A stretch of DNA of 16,829 nt from JBBSHS01 sp038232515 (GTDB taxonomy: Bacteria > Actinomycetota > Acidimicrobiia > Acidimicrobiales > JAUJNH01): assembly GCA_038232515.1 (NCBI GenBank), contig JBBSHS010000058.1:1-16829 (forward strand). Reading direction: 5' to 3'. The position numbers were made by a program, and so were the translations under genes. Within the stretch, counting starts at the first letter, position 1. Each line of letters begins with the position of its first letter. The notes beneath the pieces are model-generated. The model ran no database searches. It saw only the letters and a program-made list of their open reading frames with translations, and was not told where the DNA came from. Shown piece by piece: positions 1 to 6,878 of this stretch.

Positions 1-135
1 AAGGCGGCCACCAAGGCACCGGCGGCCAAGGCGGCCACCAAGGCACCGGCGGCCAAGGCGGCCACCAAGGCACCGGCGGCCAAGGCGGCCACCAAGGCAC
101 CGGCGGCCAAGGCGGCCACCAAGGCACCGGCGGCC
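1..135 (+). repeat. Five perfect tandem 27-bp repeats (coding)
   Basis: Units at 1-27, 28-54, 55-81, 82-108 and 109-135 are identical at every base, each encoding nine residues. A shorter 15-bp derivative follows at 136-150, then diverged units to about 240. The period is a multiple of three, so copy-number change keeps the frame. Complete identity, including third codon positions, points to recent slippage or unequal exchange. The array may begin before the window. Confidence 0.95.
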
Positions 136-267
136 AAGGCACCGGCGGCCAAGGCACCGGCAACCGTGGCGTCGGCCGGCAAGGCACCGGCAACCAAGGC
201 GTCGGCTGGCAAGGCGTCAGCCGGCAAGGCGTCAGCCGGCAGAGCCGGGACGAGGGCCAAGACGTAG
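1..267 (+). CDS. C-terminal tail of a histone-like / HupB-like nucleoid protein (partial, 5' end outside window)
   Basis: The first base opens a reading frame that runs without a stop to TAG at 265-267 (88 codons). It is composed almost only of Lys, Ala, Pro, Thr, Gly and Ser. Five copies of the nonapeptide KAATKAPAA are followed by shorter KAPAA, KAPAT and KASAG units, and the end is Arg/Lys-rich (RAGTRAKT). Such tails follow the HU fold in actinobacterial HupB and also occur in bacterial histone H1-like proteins; they bind DNA nonspecifically and help compact the nucleoid. The globular domain that would decide between HU and H1-like lies outside the window, so the family call rests on composition and on the resemblance of the KAATKAPA units to mycobacterial HupB. 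The tail lies 40 bp upstream of the exonuclease III gene, which appears to have its own promoter. Confidence 0.72.
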   Translation, partial: KAATKAPAAKAATKAPAAKAATKAPAAKAATKAPAAKAATKAPAAKAPAAKAPATVASAGKAPATKASAGKASAGKASAGRAGTRAKT

Positions 268-292
268 GCCGACGCCGGCTCCTCGGGCACCG

Positions 293-298
293 TAGTGT
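293..298 (+). promoter_or_regulatory. -10 box (TAGTGT) for leaderless exonuclease III transcript
   Basis: A TANNNT box ends 9 nt before the ATG at 308. No Shine-Dalgarno sequence is visible between the box and the start, so transcription would begin at or next to the start codon. No convincing -35 hexamer is seen. Confidence 0.45.
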
Positions 299-307
299 CG
301 GGCCGGC

Positions 308-1093
308 ATGCGCATCGCCACCTGGAACGTGAACTCGCTCAAGGTCCGCCTGCCCCGCGTCGAGGAATGGTTGAGCTACGCCCAGCCGGACGTCCTGTGC
401 CTGCAGGAGACCAAGCTGGCCGACGCCGCCTTCCCCCACCTCGCCTTCGAGGCCCTCGGCTACGAGGTGGAGACCAACGGCGACGGCCGCTGGAACGGCG
501 TCGCCATCGCCAGCCGGGTCGGCATCACCGACGGCCGGCCCGGAATGGCCGTGCCCCACGAGGGCGATCCCCGGGAGGCTCGCATCGTGTCGGCCACGTG
601 CGGGGGCGTGCGGGTGTCGAGTATCTACGTCCCCAACGGGCGGGGCATCGACCAGGACCACTACCGGTACAAGCTCAAGTGGTTGAGCGATCTACGGGCC
701 CACCTCGACGCCACCTGCCGGCCCGACCAGCCGGTGGCCGTCTGCGGCGACTTCAACATCGCTCCCGACGAGCGCGATGTGGCGCCCGGCATCTCCGCCG
801 CCACGCACACGTCCGACGACGTGAGAGCCGCTCTGAGCCGCCTGGAAGAATGGGGCCTGATCGACGGTTTTCGCCAGCGCTACAGCCAGGACCGTCTCTA
901 CTCGTGGTGGGACTACCGGGCCGGCGACTTCCACAACCACCGCGGCCTGCGCATCGATCTCATCCTTCTGTCCAAGCCGCTGACCGACGTCAGATGGGCG
1001 CTCGTCGATCGAAACGCCCGCAAGGGCAAGCTGCCCAGCGATCACGCCCCTGTGCTGGTCGACACAGCCTGGAACCCGACGCCCGGCCCGTGA
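308..1093 (+). CDS. xthA: Exodeoxyribonuclease III
   Basis: 261-residue enzyme of the exonuclease III / AP endonuclease family (endonuclease/exonuclease/phosphatase fold), close to the usual length of about 260-270. It incises DNA 5' of abasic sites and removes 3'-blocking groups in base-excision repair, in the cytoplasm. Family motifs are in order: the N-terminal strand RIATWNVNSL with Asn7, LQETK with the metal-binding Glu34, SSIYVPNG with Tyr107, GDFNIAP with Asp148 and Asn150, SWWDYR at 199-204, RIDLIL with Asp217, and the C-terminal SDHAPV with the catalytic Asp245-His246 pair. The ATG at 308 places the first strand exactly as in homologues. The gene stands alone: a histone-like protein ends 40 bp upstream and a repeated 250-bp element follows downstream. 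Confidence 0.97.
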   Translation: MRIATWNVNSLKVRLPRVEEWLSYAQPDVLCLQETKLADAAFPHLAFEALGYEVETNGDGRWNGVAIASRVGITDGRPGMAVPHEGDPREARIVSATCGGVRVSSIYVPNGRGIDQDHYRYKLKWLSDLRAHLDATCRPDQPVAVCGDFNIAPDERDVAPGISAATHTSDDVRAALSRLEEWGLIDGFRQRYSQDRLYSWWDYRAGDFHNHRGLRIDLILLSKPLTDVRWALVDRNARKGKLPSDHAPVLVDTAWNPTPGP

Positions 1094-1136
1094 AGCGGCA
1101 TCGGGCGGGGACCCGGCCAGAGAGCGGTGGTTCGTG

Positions 1137-1390
1137 CCGGTGAGTACTAGCGGGGCTTCGCCCCCGCCCGACGAGCAGGTCATCCCAGGGCCTGCGATCG
1201 GCGATGTTCTTCGCCCGCACCCTGAGCGCAGGCGTCCTGCGTTCGTGGGCCGGCCGTCACCCTCGGACCCGACCCTCCCACACCGCTACGCCGTTACTTC
1301 GACAACTCGGAGCGGCCATCGCTGACCTATGTCGGCGCAGCGGGGAACTTGACTCAATCGTGTCGGATCCAAGGCACCAAAGGTGCCTAG
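1137..1390 (-). repeat. Copy A of a ~250-bp repeated element / candidate structured RNA
   Basis: This stretch is about 80% identical (by eye) to the reverse complement of 16470-16728. Identical blocks include 26 nt at 1151-1176 (ending in a GGGGC-TTC-GCCCC hairpin), 19 nt at 1252-1270 and 23 nt at 1344-1366. The distal end is a 7-bp hairpin at 1372-1388. Read on the minus strand it starts at the stop codon of the hypothetical gene at 1387-1830 and runs toward the 3' end of xthA. No long conserved reading frame and no transposase are present. It is either an intergenic repeat or a noncoding RNA gene; the minus strand is favoured as the RNA strand because one shared helix needs a G-U pair there. 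Outer borders are approximate. Confidence 0.8.
1372..1388 (-). terminator. Hairpin at the end of copy A, overlapping a stop codon
   Basis: AGGCACC and GGTGCCT form a perfect 7-bp stem around a 3-nt loop. The stem overlaps the TAG stop codon (1387-1389) of the minus-strand hypothetical gene and could end its transcript, although there is no U-tract. The equivalent hairpin in copy B has a G-C pair where this one has A-T, so pairing is preserved. Confidence 0.6.
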
Positions 1391-1830
1391 CGGGAAGCGA
1401 TGTCGGACACAACCCCGGTCAGGCGGCGTCGTTCGACATCGAGCATGAACGGGTCCTCCAGGTCGTCGTCGCCGAACAGGGCCAGTGGGAGCGGCAGTGC
1501 GGCCGCCCCACCACCGACCAGTGGCCGGGGCCGGCGGGGCTCCACCCGTCCAGCGCTGCCGCCCCGTCCCCGGTACACGATGAGCCCGCTCACGGGGTCG
1601 GGAACGGCGTCCAGTGCGAGGTCGACCACGGCGAGGGAACGGAACCGTTCCCACTCCAACTCTTCCTCGAAGCACAACTCGAAGACGACGCCCCAGGCGT
1701 TGCGGTGCCAGTCCCAGTCGATGGCGCCGTTGGTGAACGCGGCCTCGACCAGCGTGTCACCCCATGCTTCAGCCCACAGCGACGCGCTGGAACTTCCGTC
1801 CAGAACTTCGATGCTCATCCACCACGCCAT
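1387..1830 (-). CDS. Conserved hypothetical protein
   Basis: 147 residues from the ATG at 1830. I do not assign a named family, but the pattern looks like a real actinobacterial conserved hypothetical: WAEAWGDTLVEAAFTNGA (18-35), DWDWHRNAWGVVFELCF (38-54), WERFRSL (60-66), ALDAVPDPVSGLIVYRGRGG (72-91), then a basic Arg/Pro linker (99-103) and an acidic DDDLEDP near 121-127. No signal peptide or membrane segment is apparent, so it is probably cytoplasmic. A longer TTG start at 1866 exists, but a TACTCT -10 box ends 7 nt before the ATG at 1830, which decides the start. It lies about 80 bp downstream of the DUF2505 gene on the same strand. Its stop codon sits inside the terminal hairpin of the repeated element, so the element may have replaced the original 3' end. 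Confidence 0.75.
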   Translation of the reverse strand: MAWWMSIEVLDGSSSASLWAEAWGDTLVEAAFTNGAIDWDWHRNAWGVVFELCFEEELEWERFRSLAVVDLALDAVPDPVSGLIVYRGRGGSAGRVEPRRPRPLVGGGAAALPLPLALFGDDDLEDPFMLDVERRRLTGVVSDIASR

Positions 1831-1837
1831 CTTGTCG

Positions 1838-1843
1838 AGAGTA
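1838..1843 (-). promoter_or_regulatory. -10 box (TACTCT) for the hypothetical gene
   Basis: On the minus strand TACTCT ends 7 nt before the ATG at 1830, without a Shine-Dalgarno sequence between them. This supports a leaderless transcript and the shorter start. Confidence 0.45.
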
Positions 1844-1907
1844 CGACGGAGGCGGAGCGGAGTCAATGCCGAGATCAGCCCTTGAGGATCGTCCCGGCTC
1901 GGCCGTC

Positions 1908-2399
1908 TCAGCCGGTGGCCACCCAGTGGCCCAGCACCTCAGCTTCCTGCTCGGCGTAGGTCCGCAGTCCGGCCCCGAGCGCCTTTTCCACCTGACCGCC
2001 GACGAACGGGAAATGGACGTGGAGGTCGGCGTCATAGATCCTCCGGGCCGAGTCCCCGTCGGCCTCGAGCACCCAGCCGCCGGAGGCCTCGAAACGGCTG
2101 GCGTAGTGGTCCGGCACGATCTTGAAATGCGCCCGGTGCGTGGACCTGTCTATGTCGGCGTCCTGCACGAACGTCAGCTTCTCCGGGTCCAGCACAGCTC
2201 GAGCGGCCGACGACAGGGAGGCCACGAAGCGGAAACGGATGCGCTGGTGCACATGGTCGCCGTCGACGACCTGATCGAGGAGCCTGGGCTGCGCCACGGT
2301 GCCAGCCGCCGAAACCTCGTCCCAGAATGCACCGTCGAGCAGGGCCGCCTCGACGTCGCTAACGGGCGCCGCCACGCGCTGCTCGATGCGCAGATGCAC
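1908..2399 (-). CDS. DUF2505 family protein (START/SRPBCC-like fold)
   Basis: 163 residues. It begins with the family's usual opening (LRIEQRVAAPVSDVEAALLD), in which a beta strand is followed by a helix. A run of strands follows (HQRIRFRFVAS, HRAHFKIVPDHYASRFEASG, ARRIYDADLHVHFPFVGG) and then a C-terminal amphipathic helix (VEKALGAGLRTYAEQEAEVL). This is the layout of DUF2505, an actinobacterial family in the START/Bet v 1-like superfamily, whose members have a hydrophobic cavity. The ligand is unknown. There is no signal peptide, so it should be cytoplasmic. The GTG start at 2399 has a TAGCGT box ending 7 nt upstream. It is probably expressed ahead of the hypothetical gene at 1387-1830, although that gene also has its own -10-like box. 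It diverges from the hydrolase/Mur ligase operon. Confidence 0.85.
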   Translation of the reverse strand: MHLRIEQRVAAPVSDVEAALLDGAFWDEVSAAGTVAQPRLLDQVVDGDHVHQRIRFRFVASLSSAARAVLDPEKLTFVQDADIDRSTHRAHFKIVPDHYASRFEASGGWVLEADGDSARRIYDADLHVHFPFVGGQVEKALGAGLRTYAEQEAEVLGHWVATG

Positions 2400-2406
2400 G
2401 AAGGGG

Positions 2407-2412
2407 ACGCTA
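2407..2412 (-). promoter_or_regulatory. -10 box (TAGCGT) for the DUF2505 gene
   Basis: TAGCGT on the minus strand ends 7 nt before the GTG start at 2399. The roughly 120 bp from here to the next -10 box at 2533 separate two divergent units; no clear operator was seen in it. Confidence 0.5.
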
Positions 2413-2532
2413 ACCCGTGGACGGCCGCCCGTCCGCCGTCATGATCCGCCGTTTCCCCGTCGTGCCGTCCACGACCCGATGGCCACCCCGTTGCCACCAT
2501 CGGCATCACCGGGAAGCCCGAGGGCGGCCCAT

Positions 2533-2538
2533 TACGAT
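2533..2538 (+). promoter_or_regulatory. -10 box (TACGAT) for the hydrolase/Mur ligase operon
   Basis: TACGAT ends 8 nt before the GTG start at 2547, consistent with transcription starting on the start codon. It helps choose the GTG over the nearby out-of-frame ATG at 2537. Confidence 0.5.
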
Positions 2539-2546
2539 GGCCGGGC

Positions 2547-3320
2547 GTGCTCAGCGCTTTTGGTGGTGGCCGGCTGTTCGGTGAGGCCACCGGAGAGGCG
2601 CCTCGGCGCGTGGTGGCCCTGCACGGTTGGCGGCGCGACCACACCGATTTCGCGGCCATGCTGGGCGACGACGGCCCAGCCGACGGCGGTCGAGCCGTCG
2701 GGGCGATCTCGTTGGACCTGCCCGGGTTCGGGGCCACGCCGGCCCCGCCTGACGGATGGGGCTCGGCCGAGTATGCGGCGGCCGTGGCGTGGGTGCTGGA
2801 CGAGCTCGACGGCCCAGCCATAGTGCTCGGCCACTCCTTCGGGGGCCGGATAGCGCTCCACCTGGCCGCTGCCCGTCCGGACCGGGTGGCAGGCCTGTTG
2901 GTGACGGGCGTGCCCCAGTTGATCCGTCGCGTCCCCCCGAGGGCGAAGCTCGGCTACCGGGTGGCCCACCGGCTCAACCGCCTCGGTGTCGTCTCGGACG
3001 ACCGCATGGAGATGCGGCGGAGGCGATCGGGCTCGGCCGACTACCGCGCCTCCACGGGTGTGCTGCGGGACGTGTTCGTACGGCTCATGGCCGAGGACTA
3101 CGAGGCCCAGCTGGCGGCCGTGCAGGCTCCGGTGTCGATGGTCTGGGGCGAGTGCGACACGGCTGCACCCGTGGCCATGGCCGAGCAGGCGGCTGGGTTG
3201 GTGCCCGGTGGCCGGGTCAAGCTGGAGGTCCTGCCCGGGATCGGCCATCTCACCCCGACCGAGGCACCGGCCGCCCTTCGCTGCGCCCTCGACCGCCTTG
3301 TGGCCGACGTCTGGCCATGA
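2547..3320 (+). CDS. Alpha/beta hydrolase coupled to a Mur ligase
   Basis: 257 residues with the full alpha/beta-hydrolase signature: oxyanion-hole HGW at 26-28, nucleophile elbow GHSFGG at 95-100 (Ser97), acid residue in WGECDTAAP (Asp204) and the catalytic histidine in GIGHLTP (His234). A cap region rich in Arg and Met lies between about 120 and 185. It should be a cytoplasmic serine esterase, peptidase or amidase; the substrate cannot be read from sequence. Its TGA overlaps the ATG of the membrane-anchored Mur ligase by four bases (ATGA), so the two are translationally coupled and probably act in the same envelope-related process. The start is GTG with a -10 box directly upstream. Confidence 0.9.
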   Translation: MLSAFGGGRLFGEATGEAPRRVVALHGWRRDHTDFAAMLGDDGPADGGRAVGAISLDLPGFGATPAPPDGWGSAEYAAAVAWVLDELDGPAIVLGHSFGGRIALHLAAARPDRVAGLLVTGVPQLIRRVPPRAKLGYRVAHRLNRLGVVSDDRMEMRRRRSGSADYRASTGVLRDVFVRLMAEDYEAQLAAVQAPVSMVWGECDTAAPVAMAEQAAGLVPGGRVKLEVLPGIGHLTPTEAPAALRCALDRLVADVWP

Positions 3321-4879
3321 CACTCCTGCTCGACCTGGTGGTGACGGGGCTGTGCCTCGGTGGCGCCGTCCTGGGTGCACTGCGATGGCTGCGGGTGGCA
3401 CAACGCGAGCACTACCTGCCCGGCTCGGTCTCTCGCTTCGCTCTGCGGTGGTGGGGTCTGGGCCCCAACATCGTCGTGGGCATGGCCATGGCGGTGGCGC
3501 TGGTGGCCACGCCGGTGGTGCCGACGGCCGGGGTGGTGGTGGCCCTGGGCGCCGCACTCGGTCCATTCGGCCTGGGCCTGCGGGGTTCCCGTCCCGGGCC
3601 GCTGCGCTGGACCCGCCGTCTGCGCACCCTGTCCGCCGTGACCGCCGGTCTTGCTCTGGTGGTGGTCGTTCCCGGCTTGATGGTGGGCCCGGCCACGGCT
3701 GTGTGCCTGGCCGCCCTGGTGGCGGCGTTCGTCCCTGCGCTCGTGGACGTGGCCGTTGCCGTCTGCCAGCCGATGGAGAGCGCGTCCGGCGCCCGCTTCG
3801 TCGAGCAGGCCACACGCAAGCTGGCCCAGGTCCGCCCAGAGGTGGTGGGGATCACCGGTTCCTACGGCAAGACGACGACCAAGGGGTACCTCGCCCATCT
3901 GCTGGCCGGCACCCGCACCGTGGTACCCACACCGGCGTCGTTCAACAACCGCGCCGGCCTGGCCCGGGCCGTCAACGAACATCTGCTGCCGGGCACCGAG
4001 GTGTTCATCGCCGAGATGGGCACCTACGGCAGGGGCGAGATCGCCGACCTGTGCGAGTGGCTCCGCCCCCGGCTGGCCGCCATCACGGCCATCGGGCCCG
4101 TGCATCTCGAGCGCATGAAGACCGAGGACGTCATCGTCGAAGCCAAAGCCGAGATCTTCGCCACGGCCGAGGTGTGCGTGCTCAACGCCGACGACGAGCG
4201 GCTGGCGGTGCTGGGCCGACGCCTGGAGGCGGCCGGCAAAGACGTCGTGCGGGTGTCGGCCCACGACCTCGCCGCCGACGTGGCCGTCACCCCCGACGGT
4301 GACGGGTCGGCGCCGACCGAAGGCGTGACCCTTTGGGTCAAGGGCGAAGAGGTCGGGCACGTCCCCGCCGTGTCGGCGCCGCCCACCAACGTGGCGGTGG
4401 CGGTGGCCCTGGCCCTGCGGCTCGGTGTGCCCGTGCCCGTGGCGTTCGACCGGCTGTCCGGTCTCCCGGTGGCCGCCCACCGACTGGCGACCTCGACCGG
4501 CTCCACCGGCTTCACCATCGTGGACGACACCTACAACGCCAACCCGGCGGGCGCCCGGGCGGCGCTCAATGCGCTGGCCCGTTACGGCCGGCCGGCCGCC
4601 CGGCGGGTGGTCGTCACCCCGGGCATGGTCGAACTCGGGTTGCGCCAGGTCGACGAGAACGCCGACTTCGCGGCCGAGGCAGTGGGCAACGCCACCACTC
4701 TGGTCATCGTCGGCCGCACCAACCGACGGGCGCTGGTCCAGGGAGCCGCCCGGGGACCTTCAGGATGCGAGGTGGTGGTCGTGGGCGGTCACGACCGGGC
4801 GGTGGCCTGGGTCACCGCCCACTGCGGCGCCGGTGATGTGGTGCTGTACGAGAACATGCTGCCCGACCACTTCGCCTGA
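3317..4879 (+). CDS. Membrane-anchored MurF-like Mur ligase
   Basis: 520 residues. The N-terminal 150 residues hold four or five hydrophobic segments (about 1-20, 51-67, 70-88, 106-122 and 124-150). The rest is a Mur ligase: ATP-binding GSYGKTTTK at 181-189, FIAEMGTYGRGEI at 230-242 with Glu233, GPVHLERMKT at 260-269, EAKAEIF with Lys277 (the position that is carbamylated in Mur ligases), NADDE at 290-294 and the MurF-type DDTYNANPAGARAAL at 403-417, followed by the C-terminal domain (VVTPGMVELG 432-441). MurF joins D-Ala-D-Ala to the UDP-MurNAc tripeptide and is normally soluble; a membrane-bound relative suggests a lipid-linked or surface-destined acceptor, which is inference. The start is the ATG inside the ATGA overlap with the hydrolase. 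A Ddl-type ligase that could supply a dipeptide is encoded about 900 bp downstream. Confidence 0.92.
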   Translation: MTLLLDLVVTGLCLGGAVLGALRWLRVAQREHYLPGSVSRFALRWWGLGPNIVVGMAMAVALVATPVVPTAGVVVALGAALGPFGLGLRGSRPGPLRWTRRLRTLSAVTAGLALVVVVPGLMVGPATAVCLAALVAAFVPALVDVAVAVCQPMESASGARFVEQATRKLAQVRPEVVGITGSYGKTTTKGYLAHLLAGTRTVVPTPASFNNRAGLARAVNEHLLPGTEVFIAEMGTYGRGEIADLCEWLRPRLAAITAIGPVHLERMKTEDVIVEAKAEIFATAEVCVLNADDERLAVLGRRLEAAGKDVVRVSAHDLAADVAVTPDGDGSAPTEGVTLWVKGEEVGHVPAVSAPPTNVAVAVALALRLGVPVPVAFDRLSGLPVAAHRLATSTGSTGFTIVDDTYNANPAGARAALNALARYGRPAARRVVVTPGMVELGLRQVDENADFAAEAVGNATTLVIVGRTNRRALVQGAARGPSGCEVVVVGGHDRAVAWVTAHCGAGDVVLYENMLPDHFA

Positions 4880-4892
4880 GAGTTCGAATGGA

Positions 4893-4944
4893 CCCGTATG
4901 GGGGTGGTCAATGGCGGTGAGGGACTGATCACCCCCATATCGGG
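4893..4944 (+). terminator. Long hairpin ending the hydrolase/Mur ligase operon
   Basis: The arms at 4893-4910 and 4926-4944 form about 18 base pairs: a 4-bp CCCG/CGGG base, one bulged T at 4940, then 14 pairs including one G-U pair, around a 15-nt loop. The G-U pair works only in plus-strand RNA, which fits termination of the operon that ends at 4879. There is no U-tract. It lies between convergent units and may also stop the minus-strand DUF4232 transcript less efficiently. Confidence 0.7.
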
Positions 4945-5018
4945 CCATCGAGACGGGAGGCGCCGCGGAAGCCTCAGCCCCCGCGCAGACGCAGTCGGGC
5001 ACGACCGGTGACAGCCGG

Positions 5019-5633
5019 TCAGGACGGCCGCGTGACGGGTCCCACCCGGGCGTCGCCACATGGCCTCGTCTCGGCCGAGGGTGACACGACGAGCGGGTCG
5101 GTCTCGTCCGGCGGTGTGACTATCACCCGGGTGGCGGTGGAGCAGGGCGCCGAACCCCGCTCGACGTCATTGAAGCTGAGCACGAACTGGCCGGACTGGC
5201 CGGGTTGCACGCGGACCACCCCGAGCGTGGCCCCGGGCGGTAGGGCCGGGTCGCGAACCGGATCATCGATGAAGGAGTGACCGGCTGCATCCTGGAAGGC
5301 CACGCCGGGGTAGCCCTGGATGGTACAAGCTGCCTTCGAGGTGTTCACCAGCGCCACGGTCAGATGGATGGTGCCGGCCGCTCCTTCGGATGCCACCACC
5401 CGGGCCTGCAACTGCGACGTGTGGCAACGGGTACCGGTGGATGGAACCGTCGTCGACGAGGATGTCGTCAGCCGTGACGTGGTCGTCGACGACGGTGCGA
5501 CGGTGTCGGTGGTGGTGGTGGTGAGCGGGTCCTGGGAGGTCGTGACCGAGGTGGCCGACGGCTTGGAGGAGGACCCGCACGCGCCCGCCGCCAACACGAG
5601 CATCAATGCGCCCACGGCTGTTCCGGTTCTCAC
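5019..5633 (-). CDS. DUF4232 domain lipoprotein
   Basis: 204 residues from the GTG at 5633. A short basic N-terminus (VRTG) leads into a hydrophobic stretch ending ALMLVLAAGAC, a plausible lipoprotein signal with Cys19 (Cys28 if the upstream ATG at 5660 is used). A Ser/Thr-rich linker of about 45 residues follows, which would span the wall. The DUF4232 domain comes next: RCHTSQLQARVV, HLTVALVNTSKAACTIQGYPGVAF, SGQFVLSFNDVERG and a late Cys pair (APCST, RPCGD). DUF4232 is a secreted or surface beta-rich domain of unknown role, common in actinobacteria. A TACGAT box ends 9 nt before the GTG, which is why I prefer that start over the ATG nine codons upstream. It converges on the Mur ligase operon and diverges from the Ddl-type gene. 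Confidence 0.85.
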   Translation of the reverse strand: MRTGTAVGALMLVLAAGACGSSSKPSATSVTTSQDPLTTTTTDTVAPSSTTTSRLTTSSSTTVPSTGTRCHTSQLQARVVASEGAAGTIHLTVALVNTSKAACTIQGYPGVAFQDAAGHSFIDDPVRDPALPPGATLGVVRVQPGQSGQFVLSFNDVERGSAPCSTATRVIVTPPDETDPLVVSPSAETRPCGDARVGPVTRPS

Positions 5634-5642
5634 TTGCCATGC

Positions 5643-5648
5643 ATCGTA
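5643..5648 (-). promoter_or_regulatory. -10 box (TACGAT) that decides the DUF4232 start
   Basis: The box on the minus strand ends 9 nt before the GTG at 5633 and lies inside the reading frame if the ATG at 5660 were used. A transcript starting here could not carry that ATG. Confidence 0.5.
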
Positions 5649-5771
5649 CCGAAGGGACATGCGCCGGCCGATCCCCGACCGGCAGGCGTGACAGGTGCTG
5701 CAGGTCGACAGTTATGACTGAGCCGCCGTCGGGTCGAACCGGCGCGGCGCTGTCTGCGATGATGCGGCGCC

Positions 5772-6878
5772 ATGGCCGGACCCGCAGTGATCTTCGGCGG
5801 ACCTTCGCCCGAGCATGACATCAGCATCCTGACGGGACTGGCGGCGGTTCAGGCCCTGGGCCGGCCGCGGGCGCTGTACTGGGCGAAGAACGCCGACTGG
5901 TTCGAGGTCGACGCGGGGCTGGAGGCGTCGGACTTCGCCGACGGTGTACCGGCTGGCGCCCGACCGCTCCGGCTGGTGACAGGAACCGGCTTCGTGGTGG
6001 CCGGCAGGAAGGGCCTGTTCGGTGGGGGCAGGGACGAGGTGCTGGAACTGTCGGCTGCGGTGAACTGCTGCCACGGGGGCCCGGGCGAGGACGGGTCCCT
6101 GCAGGGCGTCCTCGACCAGGCCGGTGTCCGCTACACCGGGCCCGGCGTGGCCGCCGCGGCACTGGGCATGGACAAGCTGGCCTTCGGCGCGGTGGTGGCG
6201 GCGCTGGGCCTGCCGGCACTGCCTCGGGTCCTGCTGTCGGCTGAACCGGCGTGGCACCCCGGCTTCGACGGCCCGTACATCGTCAAGCCCAGGTTCGGTG
6301 GATCTTCGATCGGCATCGACGTCGTCTCCGACGCGGCGACGTCCCAGGCCCGTCTGGCGGCCAACCGCCACCTGAGGTCGGGGGCCGTGGTCGAGCCCTA
6401 CCGGCCTCAGTCCGTCGACTTGGAGGTGTCCGTGCGCTGCCACCCGAGCCTCCAGCTGTCGGTGGTCAACAAGCCCGAACGGACGGCGAGAGGGACAGAG
6501 ATCTACACCTACGCCCAGAAATACGTCGTCGGCCACGGCATGGCGGCGGCGCCCGCCGAACGGCCGGCCCGGCTGGATCCAGGTGTCGAGAGGGAGCTCC
6601 GTGGCGCGGCCACCGCCCTGGCGTCCGCCATCGGGGTGCGGGGCGCGGTCCGGCTCGACTTCCTGCTGGACGGCGGCGATCTCCACGTCAACGAGGTCAA
6701 CACCATCCCCGGATCGCTGTCCCGGCATCTGTGGCAGGACACCGGCGTCCCTTTCGCCACACTGCTGGCCGATCTCCTGGCCGAGGCCGACCTGCGCCCC
6801 ACCTATGCGCCCAGCACGGACGGGGCCGACGGATCGGTCCTCCGCTCGGCGGGTCCGATCCGGGCCAAGCTGGGCTGA
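5772..6878 (+). CDS. ddl: D-alanine--D-alanine ligase family ATP-grasp enzyme
   Basis: 368 residues, the length of DdlA-type enzymes. Visible motifs are VIFGGPSPEHDISI (6-19) with Glu14, CCHGGPGEDGSLQG (99-112), YTGPGVAAAALGMDK (121-135), the ATP-grasp KPRFGGSSIGI (172-182), EIYTYAQKYV (243-252, the substrate-side loop), RLDFLL with Arg294 and Asp296, and NEVNTIPGS (307-315) with metal ligands Glu308 and Asn310. True Ddl joins two D-alanines with ATP for peptidoglycan synthesis. The tail NTIPGSLSRHLW is shorter than the NTMPGFTSxS form of classical Ddl, and the loop has AQKY where classical enzymes have EAKY. It may therefore be a paralogue with a different dipeptide product. The stop overlaps the ATG of the PRC-barrel gene (TGATG). 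No clear -10 box was found. Confidence 0.9.
   Translation: MAGPAVIFGGPSPEHDISILTGLAAVQALGRPRALYWAKNADWFEVDAGLEASDFADGVPAGARPLRLVTGTGFVVAGRKGLFGGGRDEVLELSAAVNCCHGGPGEDGSLQGVLDQAGVRYTGPGVAAAALGMDKLAFGAVVAALGLPALPRVLLSAEPAWHPGFDGPYIVKPRFGGSSIGIDVVSDAATSQARLAANRHLRSGAVVEPYRPQSVDLEVSVRCHPSLQLSVVNKPERTARGTEIYTYAQKYVVGHGMAAAPAERPARLDPGVERELRGAATALASAIGVRGAVRLDFLLDGGDLHVNEVNTIPGSLSRHLWQDTGVPFATLLADLLAEADLRPTYAPSTDGADGSVLRSAGPIRAKLG

Noticed and set aside
1..240. CRISPR-like array
   Set aside because: The repeats are directly adjacent with no unique spacers and form an uninterrupted coding frame of Lys/Ala-rich units.
1204..1959. 251-residue plus-strand reading frame running out of copy A
   Set aside because: Beyond about 40 codons it has no counterpart in copy B and runs antisense to the minus-strand hypothetical gene.
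2174..2821. Minus-strand Ser/Pro-rich reading frame across the DUF2505 and hydrolase divergent region
   Set aside because: It is a shadow of both genes in another frame with no recognisable motif and no conserved start.
2756..3316. Upstream extension of the Mur ligase reading frame to give a 707-residue protein
   Set aside because: This part overlaps the alpha/beta hydrolase gene in another frame and reads as low-complexity Gly/Arg/Pro. The ATG at 3317 in the ATGA overlap starts directly at the first membrane helix.
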